A stretch of 22,426 bases of DNA from an uncultured Flavobacteriaceae bacterium (lineage in GTDB: Bacteria > Bacteroidota > Bacteroidia > Flavobacteriales > Flavobacteriaceae). The stretch covers positions 1 to 22,426 of the forward strand of contig CAMZMA010000104.1 in the NCBI GenBank assembly GCA_947311815.1. Direction: 5' to 3'. The notes beneath the pieces are model-generated. The model did no database searches and was not told the DNA's origin. It saw only the letters and a list, made by a program, of their open reading frames with translations. A program made the translations under genes and the position numbers. Shown piece by piece: positions 15,219 through 22,426 of the stretch (its first letter is position 1; each line of letters starts with the position of its first letter).

Positions 15219-15242
15219 TTTAACTTTTGAGCTTTAACTTTT
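15219..15242. repeat. Direct repeat TTTAACTTTT x2
   Basis: Two exact copies of TTTAACTTTT (15219-15228 and 15233-15242) separated by GAGC lie in the 85-bp spacer between miaB and the sigma-54-type regulator. This may be low-complexity DNA or a binding site; nothing else supports either reading. Confidence 0.4.
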
Positions 15243-15250
15243 TACTAAAA

Positions 15251-16702
15251 TTAATTATTATCAGAATATCCAACCGCAGTACCAATTAAGGTGGCGCTTG
15301 TACAATCTTCTACTTTTATATTTACAAAATCGCCAATTTTATAGTGTTCTTTCGGAAAAATAATGACGGTATTTTGTGTATTTCTACCTTTGTAATGTTT
15401 GTCAGATTTTTTTGAAACGCCTTCTATCAATACTTCTTCAATTTTTCCTAAATGCTGTTGCGTTCGGTATAATGCATGTTCTTGTTGTAGGTTGATGATT
15501 TCTTGTAATCGACGCTTTTTAACATCGGCAGGTACATCATCTTTCATCTTTTTAGCCGCTAAAGTCCCTGGTCTTTCTGAGTAGGCGAACATAAATCCGA
15601 AGTCGTATTTAACATATTCCATCAATGCTAAAGTATCTTGATGATCTTGTTCGGTTTCGCCACAAAAACCAGCAATCATATCTTGACTTAACGCCATTTC
15701 TGGTATTATTTTGAAGATATTATCTACCAGTTTCATGTACTCTTCTCTAGTGTGTTGGCGGTTCATGGCTTTTAGCATATTATTGCTACCGCTTTGAACA
15801 GGTAAATGAATATATTTACAAATATTTTTGTGTTTTGCCATGGTATGAATTACGTCTAAACTCATATCTTGCGGATTAGAAGTCGCAAATCGAAAGCGCA
15901 TTTTCGGGAATTCTGTAGCACACATATCTAATAATTGTGCATAATCTACTGCGGTTGCTTTGGCAATTTCTGAAGCATTTTTAAAGTCTTTTTTTAATCC
16001 GCCGCCGTACCATAAATAGCTATCTACATTTTGACCGAGTAAGGTAATTTCTTTAAAATTTTGTTCTTGCATCGATCTAATTTCTTCTAAAATACTTTGC
16101 GGATCTCTACTTCGCTCACGTCCTCTAGTAAATGGAACCACGCAAAAGGTACACATATTATCGCATCCTCTAGTAATGGAAACAAAAGCCGAAACTCCGT
16201 TTGAATTTAAGCGAACAGGAGAAACGTCTCCGTAGGTTTCTTCTTTAGAAAGGATGACGTTTACAGCATTTCTGCCTGCTTCTACTTCTTCTACCAAATT
16301 GGGTAAATCTCTGTATGCATCTGGGCCCACAACTAAATCTACAATTTTTTCTTCTTCTAAAAATTTTTCTTTCAGTCGTTCTGCCATACAGCCTAAAACA
16401 CCCACTTTCATGGTCGGATTTATTTTTTTTACGGCATTGTACTTTTGCAAACGCTTGCGGATGGTTTGTTCTGCTTTTTCTCTAATTGAGCAGGTGTTTA
16501 CCAAAACTAAATCGGCATCTTCTAGGTTTTGTGTAGTGTTAAAACCTTCTTTTGCTAAAATTGCGGCAACAATTTCGCTGTCATTCATATTCATTTGACA
16601 ACCGTAACTTTCTATAAACAATTTTTTAGAATTTCCTTTTATTTGTTCAGTATGAAGTGCTTGTCCTTGTTTTTTTTCTTCTATAATACTCTCGCTTCCC
16701 AT
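15251..16702 (-). CDS. miaB: tRNA-2-methylthio-N6-dimethylallyladenosine synthase
   Basis: Radical-SAM methylthiotransferase that adds a methylthio group to i6A37 of tRNAs reading UNN codons. The 483-residue product has the N-terminal methylthiotransferase domain with its three cluster cysteines: Cys35 in YGCQMNMND, Cys71 in VNTCSIRE and Cys105 in VLGCMAERL. The radical-SAM motif CDNMCTFC gives Cys180, Cys184 and Cys187, followed by FTRGRERSR. The C-terminal TRAM domain (about 415-478) ends TLIGTAVGY. ISREK-like signatures and HLPVQSGSN are intact. It leads the leftward group that continues with the regulator, lptE, TPR and secG, and has a clear promoter upstream. The N-terminal 25 residues are a low-conservation extension; the ATG is 18 bp after the -7 box. 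Confidence 0.97.
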   Translation of the reverse strand: MGSESIIEEKKQGQALHTEQIKGNSKKLFIESYGCQMNMNDSEIVAAILAKEGFNTTQNLEDADLVLVNTCSIREKAEQTIRKRLQKYNAVKKINPTMKVGVLGCMAERLKEKFLEEEKIVDLVVGPDAYRDLPNLVEEVEAGRNAVNVILSKEETYGDVSPVRLNSNGVSAFVSITRGCDNMCTFCVVPFTRGRERSRDPQSILEEIRSMQEQNFKEITLLGQNVDSYLWYGGGLKKDFKNASEIAKATAVDYAQLLDMCATEFPKMRFRFATSNPQDMSLDVIHTMAKHKNICKYIHLPVQSGSNNMLKAMNRQHTREEYMKLVDNIFKIIPEMALSQDMIAGFCGETEQDHQDTLALMEYVKYDFGFMFAYSERPGTLAAKKMKDDVPADVKKRRLQEIINLQQEHALYRTQQHLGKIEEVLIEGVSKKSDKHYKGRNTQNTVIIFPKEHYKIGDFVNIKVEDCTSATLIGTAVGYSDNN

Positions 16703-16720
16703 ATATCAAAAATTGAGTTG

Positions 16721-16755
16721 CAAATATACAACCAAAAAAGAAATTTAATGACAAA
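16721..16755 (-). promoter_or_regulatory. Promoter of the miaB group
   Basis: On the minus strand, TATATTTG (16728-16721) is an exact TAnnTTTG -7 box. A TTTG (16755-16752) lies 23 bp upstream, at the long limit for a -33 box. The -7 box ends 18 bp before the miaB ATG, so the leader would be short. Confidence 0.6.
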
Positions 16756-16836
16756 TTGGCAGTGAAAGAATTGTTAAAAAGAAAAAATATACGGAGGTAT
16801 GGTTTTTTTACAATTTTCGTAAAATAGTATCAGTGC

Positions 16837-16844
16837 TACTTTTG
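16837..16844 (+). promoter_or_regulatory. Extra -7-like box in the miaB / topA spacer
   Basis: TACTTTTG is an exact TAnnTTTG match about 210 bp upstream of topA. There is no good TTTG -33 box at the expected place. If active it would give topA a long leader or make a short separate transcript. Confidence 0.3.
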
Positions 16845-16968
16845 TGGGAGTATTTATATGTGGAATAAAATAATAAACAAATCATTCATTGTTAAGAATG
16901 TGTCGTAAAAAAAACAGTCACTTTCTTTCTTTTTTTAGATGTAAAAAAACGAAAATCAATCAAAAAAC

Positions 16969-16997
16969 TTGTAATTCAAAAAAAGTTTCTACTTTTG
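16969..16997 (+). promoter_or_regulatory. Promoter of topA
   Basis: TTG at 16969-16971 (-33) and TACTTTTG at 16990-16997 (-7), with an 18-bp spacer, fit the Bacteroidota primary promoter. The 54 bases to the topA ATG allow a leader of about 45-50 nt. Confidence 0.7.
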
Positions 16998-17051
16998 CGC
17001 ATCCAAATGCATCATATATAATAAGGTGTAAAAGAGATAAAGAAGAGATTT

Positions 17052-19535
17052 ATGGCAAAGAATTTAGTAATTGTAGAGTCGCCAGCAAAGGCAAAAACGA
17101 TAGAAAAGTTTTTAGGAAAAGATTTTCAAGTAGAATCTAGTTTTGGGCATATTGCCGATTTACCATCCAAAGAATTGGGGGTAAATGTTGAAGGAGATTT
17201 TAAACCCAAATACATTGTTTCTACCGATAAAAAAGCAATCGTAAAAAAGTTAAAAACTTTAGCTAAAAAAGCAGAAACTGTTTGGTTAGCAAGTGATGAG
17301 GATAGAGAAGGAGAAGCAATTGCGTGGCATTTGGCAGAACAATTAAAATTGAATGACGAAAATACAAAGCGTATCGTTTTTCATGAAATTACTAAAAAAG
17401 CCATTTTACATGCGGTAGAAAATCCTAGAGAAATAAATTATAATTTGGTAAATGCGCAACAAGCACGTAGAGTGTTAGATAGATTGGTTGGGTATGAGTT
17501 GTCGCCCGTTTTATGGCGTAAGGTAAAAGGAGGTTTGTCGGCAGGGAGAGTACAATCGGTTGCGGTTCGTTTAATTGTAGAACGAGAAAGAGAGATTGAA
17601 AACTTTATTCCCGTTGCATCTTACAGAGTAGATGCAGAGTTTGTAAATACTGATGGAAAGAAATTTAAAGCCAAATTAGCTAAAAATTTTACTACTAAAA
17701 AAGAAGCAGAAGATTTTTTAAATTCGTGTGTTTCAGCAGATTTTAAAGTGGCTGATTTAACGAAAAAACCTGCGAAAAAATCGCCAGCAGCACCATTTAC
17801 CACATCTACATTACAACAAGAAGCGTCAAGAAAATTAGGTTTTCCCGTAGCAAAAACCATGATGGTTGCGCAACGTTTGTACGAAGCAGGTTTGATTACC
17901 TATATGAGAACCGATAGTGTAAATTTATCAGAAGATGCAAAAAATGCAGCACAAGCAGAAATTATTGCATCTTACGGAAAAGAATATAGCAAACCACGTA
18001 ATTTTTCAAACAAATCGAAAGGGGCGCAAGAAGCGCATGAGGCGATTCGTCCTACACACATGGAAAATCACGAAGTTACAGCAGAGTACGATCAAACAAG
18101 ATTGTACAGTTTAATCTGGAAAAGAACGCTAGCATCACAAATGAGTAAAGCGCAATTAGAACGTACTGTTGTTAAAATCGATAATAATAAAAACGATAAA
18201 ATTTTAACAGCAAACGGAGAAGTAATTACGTTTGAAGGGTTTTTAAAAGTCTATTTAGAAGGTACTGATGATGAAGAAGAACAAGCAGGAATGTTACCTA
18301 AATTAACAGTAAATGAGTCTTTAGAAAATCAATATATTACCGCTACAGAACGATATACAAGACCCAAAGGACGTTTTACAGAAGCGTCTTTGGTAAAGCG
18401 TTTAGAAGAATTAGGTATCGGTCGTCCGTCAACCTATGCGCCCACAATTTCTACCATTCAGCGTAGAGAATATGTAGTAAAAGGTGCTGTTGAAGGAAAA
18501 GAGAGAAATTATACACAGCTTATTTTAAAAAATAATACAGTAAAAGATATTGAGTTGTTAGAAAGAGTAGGTTCTGACAAAGGAAAATTAGTTCCTACAG
18601 ATATTGGAAATATTGTGACCGATTTTTTAGTGGCAAATTTTTCTAATATTTTAGACTTCGGATTTACTGCCAAAGTAGAAAATGACTTTGATAAAATTGC
18701 CGAAGGAAATCAAGATTGGATTGAAATGATAAAATCTTTTTATACTGATTTTCATCCTGTGGTAGAAGATGTAGCTAAAAATGCCGAAAGAGCCAAAGGA
18801 GAACGTTTATTAGGTATTGATCCAGATAGTGGTAAAAATGTATATGTCCGTTTAGGTAGATTTGGGGCGATGGTACAAATTGGTGAAGCTACCGATGAAG
18901 AAAAACCTCGTTTTGCAAGCTTACAACCAGGACAAACCCTAAACACCTTAACCTATGAAGAGGCGATGGATTTATTTCAATTACCAAAAACCTTAGGAGA
19001 ATATGATAAAAGTGAGGTAATTGTTGCTAACGGTCGTTTTGGGCCTTACATAAAACACGATGATAAATATGTGTCTTTAGCCAAAGGAGAAAATCCGATG
19101 GAGGTAGATATGGAGAGGGCTATCGAGCTTATTGAAGCAAAACGTAAAGCAGATGCGCCCATTGGTGAGTATGAAGATTTGCCTATTCAAAAAGGTGTAG
19201 GTCGTTTTGGACCTTTTATCAAGTGGAACGGAATGTTTATCAACGTAAATAAAAAATACGATTATGATAATTTAACACAAGCCGATTTAGAAGCTTTAAT
19301 TGAAGATAAAAAACGAAAAGAAAGAGAAAAATTATTGCATAATTTTGAAGAAGTAGGTATTCGTGTAGAAAAGGCGCGTTGGGGAAGATTTAATGTGATA
19401 AAAGGAAAAATTAAGGTTGAATTGCCCAAAACAACCAATATTGATAAAATGACACAAGAAGATGCTGTTAAAATTATTGCAGCTAAAACGCCTAAAAAGA
19501 AAACAACTAAAAGAAAAAAAGCAAAAAAGAAATAA
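17052..19535 (+). CDS. topA: DNA topoisomerase I (type IA)
   Basis: Relaxes negative supercoils through a 5'-phosphotyrosine intermediate. The 827-residue product starts AKNLVIVESPAKAKTIEKFLG, the TOPRIM opening with its catalytic Glu. The metal-binding Asp pair is in ASDEDREGEAIAWHLA (Asp82, Asp84). The catalytic tyrosine is Tyr284 in LITYMRTDSVNL, followed by the EAHEAIRPT motif. The strand-gate region includes YTRPKGRFTEASLVKRLEELGIGRPSTYA. The C-terminus carries repeats of the GRFGxxxK type (GRFGAMVQIG, GRFGPYIKHDD, GRFGPFIKWNG) instead of the Cys4 zinc fingers of the E. coli enzyme, then a strongly basic tail (TPKKKTTKRKKAKKK) that probably aids DNA binding. The gene is complete and ordinary for the phylum. 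The arginase-like gene follows after 27 bp. Confidence 0.97.
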   Translation: MAKNLVIVESPAKAKTIEKFLGKDFQVESSFGHIADLPSKELGVNVEGDFKPKYIVSTDKKAIVKKLKTLAKKAETVWLASDEDREGEAIAWHLAEQLKLNDENTKRIVFHEITKKAILHAVENPREINYNLVNAQQARRVLDRLVGYELSPVLWRKVKGGLSAGRVQSVAVRLIVEREREIENFIPVASYRVDAEFVNTDGKKFKAKLAKNFTTKKEAEDFLNSCVSADFKVADLTKKPAKKSPAAPFTTSTLQQEASRKLGFPVAKTMMVAQRLYEAGLITYMRTDSVNLSEDAKNAAQAEIIASYGKEYSKPRNFSNKSKGAQEAHEAIRPTHMENHEVTAEYDQTRLYSLIWKRTLASQMSKAQLERTVVKIDNNKNDKILTANGEVITFEGFLKVYLEGTDDEEEQAGMLPKLTVNESLENQYITATERYTRPKGRFTEASLVKRLEELGIGRPSTYAPTISTIQRREYVVKGAVEGKERNYTQLILKNNTVKDIELLERVGSDKGKLVPTDIGNIVTDFLVANFSNILDFGFTAKVENDFDKIAEGNQDWIEMIKSFYTDFHPVVEDVAKNAERAKGERLLGIDPDSGKNVYVRLGRFGAMVQIGEATDEEKPRFASLQPGQTLNTLTYEEAMDLFQLPKTLGEYDKSEVIVANGRFGPYIKHDDKYVSLAKGENPMEVDMERAIELIEAKRKADAPIGEYEDLPIQKGVGRFGPFIKWNGMFINVNKKYDYDNLTQADLEALIEDKKRKEREKLLHNFEEVGIRVEKARWGRFNVIKGKIKVELPKTTNIDKMTQEDAVKIIAAKTPKKKTTKRKKAKKK

Positions 19536-19562
19536 CTTTTCTTATATTGCACACTTTATAAA

Positions 19563-20729
19563 ATGACAATGAACTTCGAATTCTTAAGCCCTATTAGAGA
19601 AACCGTAGTTGCTCATCTTGTATTGCAACCTCAATTTTGTTTGGGGAATACATTGAAGCTTCATACGTTGCACGAAGGTTTTCCAGATTTAAAAGATGTT
19701 ACAGTTGCCATTTTAGGTGTGCAAGAAGATAGAAATGCTGTTGGTAATTCAGGGGCTGGAGAAGATTTGTCAATTATTAGAAAAAATTTATACGAGCTGT
19801 TTCCTGCTAATTGGCATGTAAATATTGCGGATTTAGGAAATATTGAAAAGGGCAATACACCAAAAGACACTTATTTTGCAGTTACCGAAGTGGTAACGTC
19901 TTTACTTAAAAAACAAATTATTCCAATCATTATTGGCGGAGGTCAAGAAATTACCTATGCAAATTATAGGGCGTATGATGATCTTGAACAAACGGTAAAC
20001 CTCGTTTCTGTAGATGCCAAATTTGATTTAGGAGAATTAGGAGGGGATTTAGATTCTCAATCGTATTTAAGTAAAATAATCATGCAAAAACCCAATAATT
20101 TATTTAACTTTAGTAACATTGGGTATCAAACATATTTTAATCCGCAAGATGAAATTAACTTGTTAGAAAACATGTTTTTTGATGCTTATCGATTAGGAGA
20201 AGCAACTAATTTAGAAATAGTAGAACCTGTTTTTAGAGATGCAGATATTGTAAGTATAGATATAGGTTCAGTAAGGAAAAGTGATGCTCCTGCAAATAAA
20301 AATACCTCTCCAAATGGCTTTTATGGTAATGAAATTTGTGCTGTTTCAAGATATGCGGGTATTAGTGATAAAGTATCGTCATTTGGTATTTATGAATACA
20401 ATCAAAAACAAGATAATAAAGAGCAAACGGCGAAGTTGATAGCTCAAATGATTTGGTATTTTATAGAAGGTGTAAATTATAGAGCCAAAGATTATCCGTT
20501 TTGTACAAAAGAAAATTACCAAAAATTTATGGTGCTTTTTGAAGATGATGAAACTATTAATTTTTATAAAAGCGATAAGACAGGTAGATGGTGGATGGAG
20601 ATAAATATTATTTCAGATAATAAATACAAAAGACATGCGTTAATACCATGTACATTTAAAGATTATAAAGATGCTACTGCTCAAATAATACCTCAAAGAT
20701 GGTATAAAGGAATGAGTAAGATGGTTTAA
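19563..20729 (+). CDS. Arginase/formimidoylglutamase-family protein with degenerate metal site
   Basis: A 388-residue protein of the ureohydrolase (arginase/agmatinase/HutG) fold, seen in ILGVQEDRNAVGNSGAGED, PIIIGGGQEITYANYRA, LVSVDAKFDLGE and ADIVSIDIGSVRKSDAPA. Active members bind two Mn ions through GGDHS, DAHxD and DxDxxDP. Here these read GGGQE (Gln128 for His), DAKFD (Asp151 and Asp155 kept, Lys153 for His) and DIGSVRKSDAP (Asp233 kept, Gly235 for Asp). Three of the six usual ligands are therefore replaced, so ureohydrolase activity is doubtful. The reading frame is otherwise intact, which argues for a kept non-catalytic or altered role. It sits between topA (27 bp upstream) and gldK (92 bp downstream). 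A second ATG at 19569 is an equally good start. Automatic naming as formimidoylglutamase should be treated with caution. Confidence 0.85.
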   Translation: MTMNFEFLSPIRETVVAHLVLQPQFCLGNTLKLHTLHEGFPDLKDVTVAILGVQEDRNAVGNSGAGEDLSIIRKNLYELFPANWHVNIADLGNIEKGNTPKDTYFAVTEVVTSLLKKQIIPIIIGGGQEITYANYRAYDDLEQTVNLVSVDAKFDLGELGGDLDSQSYLSKIIMQKPNNLFNFSNIGYQTYFNPQDEINLLENMFFDAYRLGEATNLEIVEPVFRDADIVSIDIGSVRKSDAPANKNTSPNGFYGNEICAVSRYAGISDKVSSFGIYEYNQKQDNKEQTAKLIAQMIWYFIEGVNYRAKDYPFCTKENYQKFMVLFEDDETINFYKSDKTGRWWMEINIISDNKYKRHALIPCTFKDYKDATAQIIPQRWYKGMSKMV

Positions 20730-20740
20730 AGATAAATTAA

Positions 20741-20776
20741 TTGATGAAAAACAATTTAAAAATTGGATTTCATCAA
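20741..20776. other. Stem-loop upstream of gldK
   Basis: TTGATGAAA (20741-20749) pairs perfectly with TTTCATCAA (20768-20776), and CAATTT (20752-20757) with AAATTG inside adds more pairs. It lies 12 bp past the arginase-like stop and 45 bp before the gldK ATG. On the + strand an A run follows, not T, so it is not a standard rightward terminator. It could be a weak attenuator or an mRNA-stabilising or processing structure. Confidence 0.6.
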
Positions 20777-20821
20777 AAAAAACAATAGGTTTACGGACTT
20801 TTTCAGGAAAGAATTTAACAT

Positions 20822-22195
20822 ATGAAGAAAATAACATTATTTGCATTATTAGTAGCAGTCATATATAGTTGTGGGTCTAATGATAGAGGTGAGTTGGTAG
20901 GTGTAAGAGGTAAAAAATCTTGGTTTTCAGAAAAACCTTTTGGTATGGCAAAAATACCTGGAGGATCTTTTGTGATGGGAAAGCAAGACGAAGATCTTAT
21001 AGGAACACATAGCTTACCCCCACGAACAGTTACTGTTAGGCCATTTTATATGGATGAAACAGAAATTACAAATGCAGAATACAAAGAATTTGTAAACTGG
21101 ACTAGAGACTCTATAGTTAGAACAAAATTAGCGTATCAAGAAGAGTTTGTTAGAGCAGGAACCACTACATCAGCAACAGGTCAGCCACTTTCAGGAGGTA
21201 TTCATGATTATGCCTTTGCAACAATTGATACCATAAAAGCGTCTGCCTATGAAAAGTACATGATAGAGAATTATTATGGTATAGGTACAGGTTTAGATTC
21301 TTTAAAACCTTTAGATTGGTCAAATAAACTTATTTGGGAAAAAGATAATTATCCTGATGTAGATTATGTAGAAGTGATGGATTCTCTTTATATTAAAAGA
21401 GACGAGGCTGTTGACGGAATAAGAACTTTTGATAATAGAAAATTAAAATACAGATATTCTTGGTTCGATATAGAGACTGCTGCAAGAAGTAAAGGGAATA
21501 GAAGAGATTTTTTAAAAAACGAATTGGTTTCGGTATATCCAGATACAACCGTTTGGGTAAAAGATTTTAATTATTCTTATAATGACCCGATGCACCAGAA
21601 TTATTTTCATCATGAAGCTTATGGAGATTATCCTGTAGTAGGTGTTAATTGGTACCAAGCAAATGCATTTTGTAATTGGAGAACTAAAAAGAAAAATGAT
21701 TATCTTCGTAGCAAGAAAAACAGATATACAGTACCTAATTTTAGATTACCAACAGAAGCTGAATGGGAATATGCAGCAAGAGGTGGTTTGCAATTTTCAA
21801 AATATCCTTGGGGAGGACCTTACACAACAAGTGATAGAGGTTGTTTTTTAGCAAACTTTAAACCCGTAAGAGGAGATTATGCTGTAGATGGCGCTCTATA
21901 TACTATGGAAGCGAATGCATTCAATCCGAATGATTATGGCTTGTATAATATGGCAGGTAATGTTTCTGAATGGACAAATTCAGCCTATAATTTATACTCT
22001 TATTATATGTCTTCTACAATGAATCCGAATGTAAAGGATTTAAAGAACAAAAGAAAAATAATTAGAGGTGGTTCTTGGAAAGATGTTGCTTACTTTTTAG
22101 AAGTAAGTACTAGAGATTATGAGTATGCCGATACAGCAAGAAGTTACATAGGTTTTAGAACCGTACAAGATTACTTAGGAAAGACAAATAAGTAA
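20822..22195 (+). CDS. gldK: Gliding motility / type IX secretion lipoprotein GldK
   Basis: Outer-membrane lipoprotein that, with GldN, forms the periplasmic ring of the type IX secretion machine (PorK in Porphyromonas). The 457-residue product has a lipoprotein signal peptide with lipobox IYSC (Cys17). The rest is a formylglycine-generating-enzyme/sulfatase-modifying fold used structurally here: MAKIPGGSFVMGKQDED, FYMDETEITNAEYKEFV, GVNWYQANAFCNWRTKK, RLPTEAEWEYAARGG and YNMAGNVSEWTNSAY, ending RSYIGFRTVQDYLGKTNK. A long insert (about residues 85-260) between the first motifs is typical of GldK. gldL begins 48 bp later, matching the conserved gldKLMN order. A partial TAnnTTTG box (TAGGTTTA, 20786) lies 28 bp upstream and could be its promoter. 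Confidence 0.96.
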   Translation: MKKITLFALLVAVIYSCGSNDRGELVGVRGKKSWFSEKPFGMAKIPGGSFVMGKQDEDLIGTHSLPPRTVTVRPFYMDETEITNAEYKEFVNWTRDSIVRTKLAYQEEFVRAGTTTSATGQPLSGGIHDYAFATIDTIKASAYEKYMIENYYGIGTGLDSLKPLDWSNKLIWEKDNYPDVDYVEVMDSLYIKRDEAVDGIRTFDNRKLKYRYSWFDIETAARSKGNRRDFLKNELVSVYPDTTVWVKDFNYSYNDPMHQNYFHHEAYGDYPVVGVNWYQANAFCNWRTKKKNDYLRSKKNRYTVPNFRLPTEAEWEYAARGGLQFSKYPWGGPYTTSDRGCFLANFKPVRGDYAVDGALYTMEANAFNPNDYGLYNMAGNVSEWTNSAYNLYSYYMSSTMNPNVKDLKNKRKIIRGGSWKDVAYFLEVSTRDYEYADTARSYIGFRTVQDYLGKTNK

Positions 22196-22243
22196 AAAAT
22201 TAATCAAATTTAATAATTAACCCCCTTTTTAAAATTTAAAATT

Positions 22244-22426
22244 ATGGCACAGTCAAAAGCTTCAAAAAAAATAATGAATATGGTATACGGTTTAGGAGCC
22301 GCAGTAGTAATCATTGGAGCATTATTTAAAATCCAGCATATGTCCATCGGACCTATAACTGGTGGGCTTATGTTAACCATTGGTTTATTAGTAGAAGCCG
22401 CAGTATTTGCAATATCTGCATTTGAA
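22244..22426 (+). CDS. gldL: Gliding motor protein GldL, 5' part
   Basis: Inner-membrane protein that with GldM forms the proton-driven motor of type IX secretion and gliding. Only the first 61 codons are in the window; the frame is open to the last base. Two membrane helices are visible: about residues 14-30 (VYGLGAAVVIIGALFKI) and 38-58 (ITGGLMLTIGLLVEAAVFAI). Charged residues inside or next to them are Lys29 in the first helix, and Glu51 and Glu61 in and after the second. These match, with a shift of two, the conserved Lys27, Glu49 and Glu59 that I recall for the Flavobacterium johnsoniae motor. The start is clear from the family N-terminus (KKIMNMVYGLGAA). gldM and gldN should follow outside the window. 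Confidence 0.95.
   Translation, partial: MAQSKASKKIMNMVYGLGAAVVIIGALFKIQHMSIGPITGGLMLTIGLLVEAAVFAISAFE

Larger units (their letters stand above)
16703..17051. other. Divergent intergenic region, miaB / topA
   Basis: This 349-bp spacer separates leftward miaB from rightward topA. It holds the miaB promoter near its left end, a topA promoter near its right end, and a third TACTTTTG at 16837-16844 on the + strand. It is very AT-rich with long A and T runs. No tRNA, convincing small ORF or long hairpin was seen; a 16-codon frame at 16858 is too weak to call. Confidence 0.7.

Noticed and set aside
16858..16908. A 16-codon frame (starts MWNKIINK) after the TACTTTTG box at 16837
   Set aside because: It is short, has no ribosome-binding signal or codon evidence, and lies in AT-rich DNA where such frames arise by chance.
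1..22426. tRNA, rRNA, insertion sequences, integrases or prophage genes
   Set aside because: None were recognised on either strand; all sizeable coding regions belong to the genes listed.

Overview
The window is AT-rich and comes from a member of the Bacteroidota, almost certainly family Flavobacteriaceae. Four things point there: type IX secretion/gliding genes (porU, porV, gldK, gldL), leaders and lipoboxes of Bacteroidota style, weak or absent Shine-Dalgarno sequences, and promoters with the TAnnTTTG -7 box. I cannot name the genus. The sequence looks like a complete assembled fragment: the left end falls inside porU and the right end inside gldL.

Left block (1-9564, rightward): porU, porV, cdd, a FabH-like ketoacyl synthase, guaA, and a lipoprotein with LysM repeats and a periplasmic-binding-protein-like domain. 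porU is abnormal at its 5' end. The first 32 codons, with the signal peptide, lie on the opposite strand (96 to 1) inside a 45-bp near-perfect inverted repeat (1-45 / 138-182). Flipping the segment between the arms restores an in-frame gene of about 1130 codons. This is either an invertible switch or a fold-back assembly artefact at a contig end.

Middle block (9750-16702, leftward): miaB, a sigma-54 enhancer-binding-type regulator, lptE, a TPR-like protein, secG (with terminator), groES, a four-helix-bundle (23S intervening-sequence family) protein inserted between groES and groEL, then groEL (with terminator). The inserted gene is bordered by a five-copy CCTAAAG heptamer array and an imperfect palindrome. 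A sigma-54-like -24/-12 motif precedes groES.

Right block (16703-22426, rightward): a 349-bp divergent promoter region, topA, an arginase-family protein that has lost several metal ligands, gldK and the start of gldL.

Functionally the window pairs two parts of the type IX secretion system: the outer-membrane attachment complex (PorU sortase, PorV shuttle) and the start of the motor/ring operon (GldK lipoprotein, GldL motor protein). Around these are housekeeping genes for envelope biogenesis (LptE, SecG), protein folding (GroES/EL), tRNA modification (MiaB), DNA topology (TopA) and nucleotide metabolism (Cdd, GuaA). Most of the gene content is ordinary. The points deserving a second look are the inverted porU 5' end, the interrupted groESL operon and its repeats, the degenerate arginase-like protein, and a guaA promoter that nearly touches its start codon.
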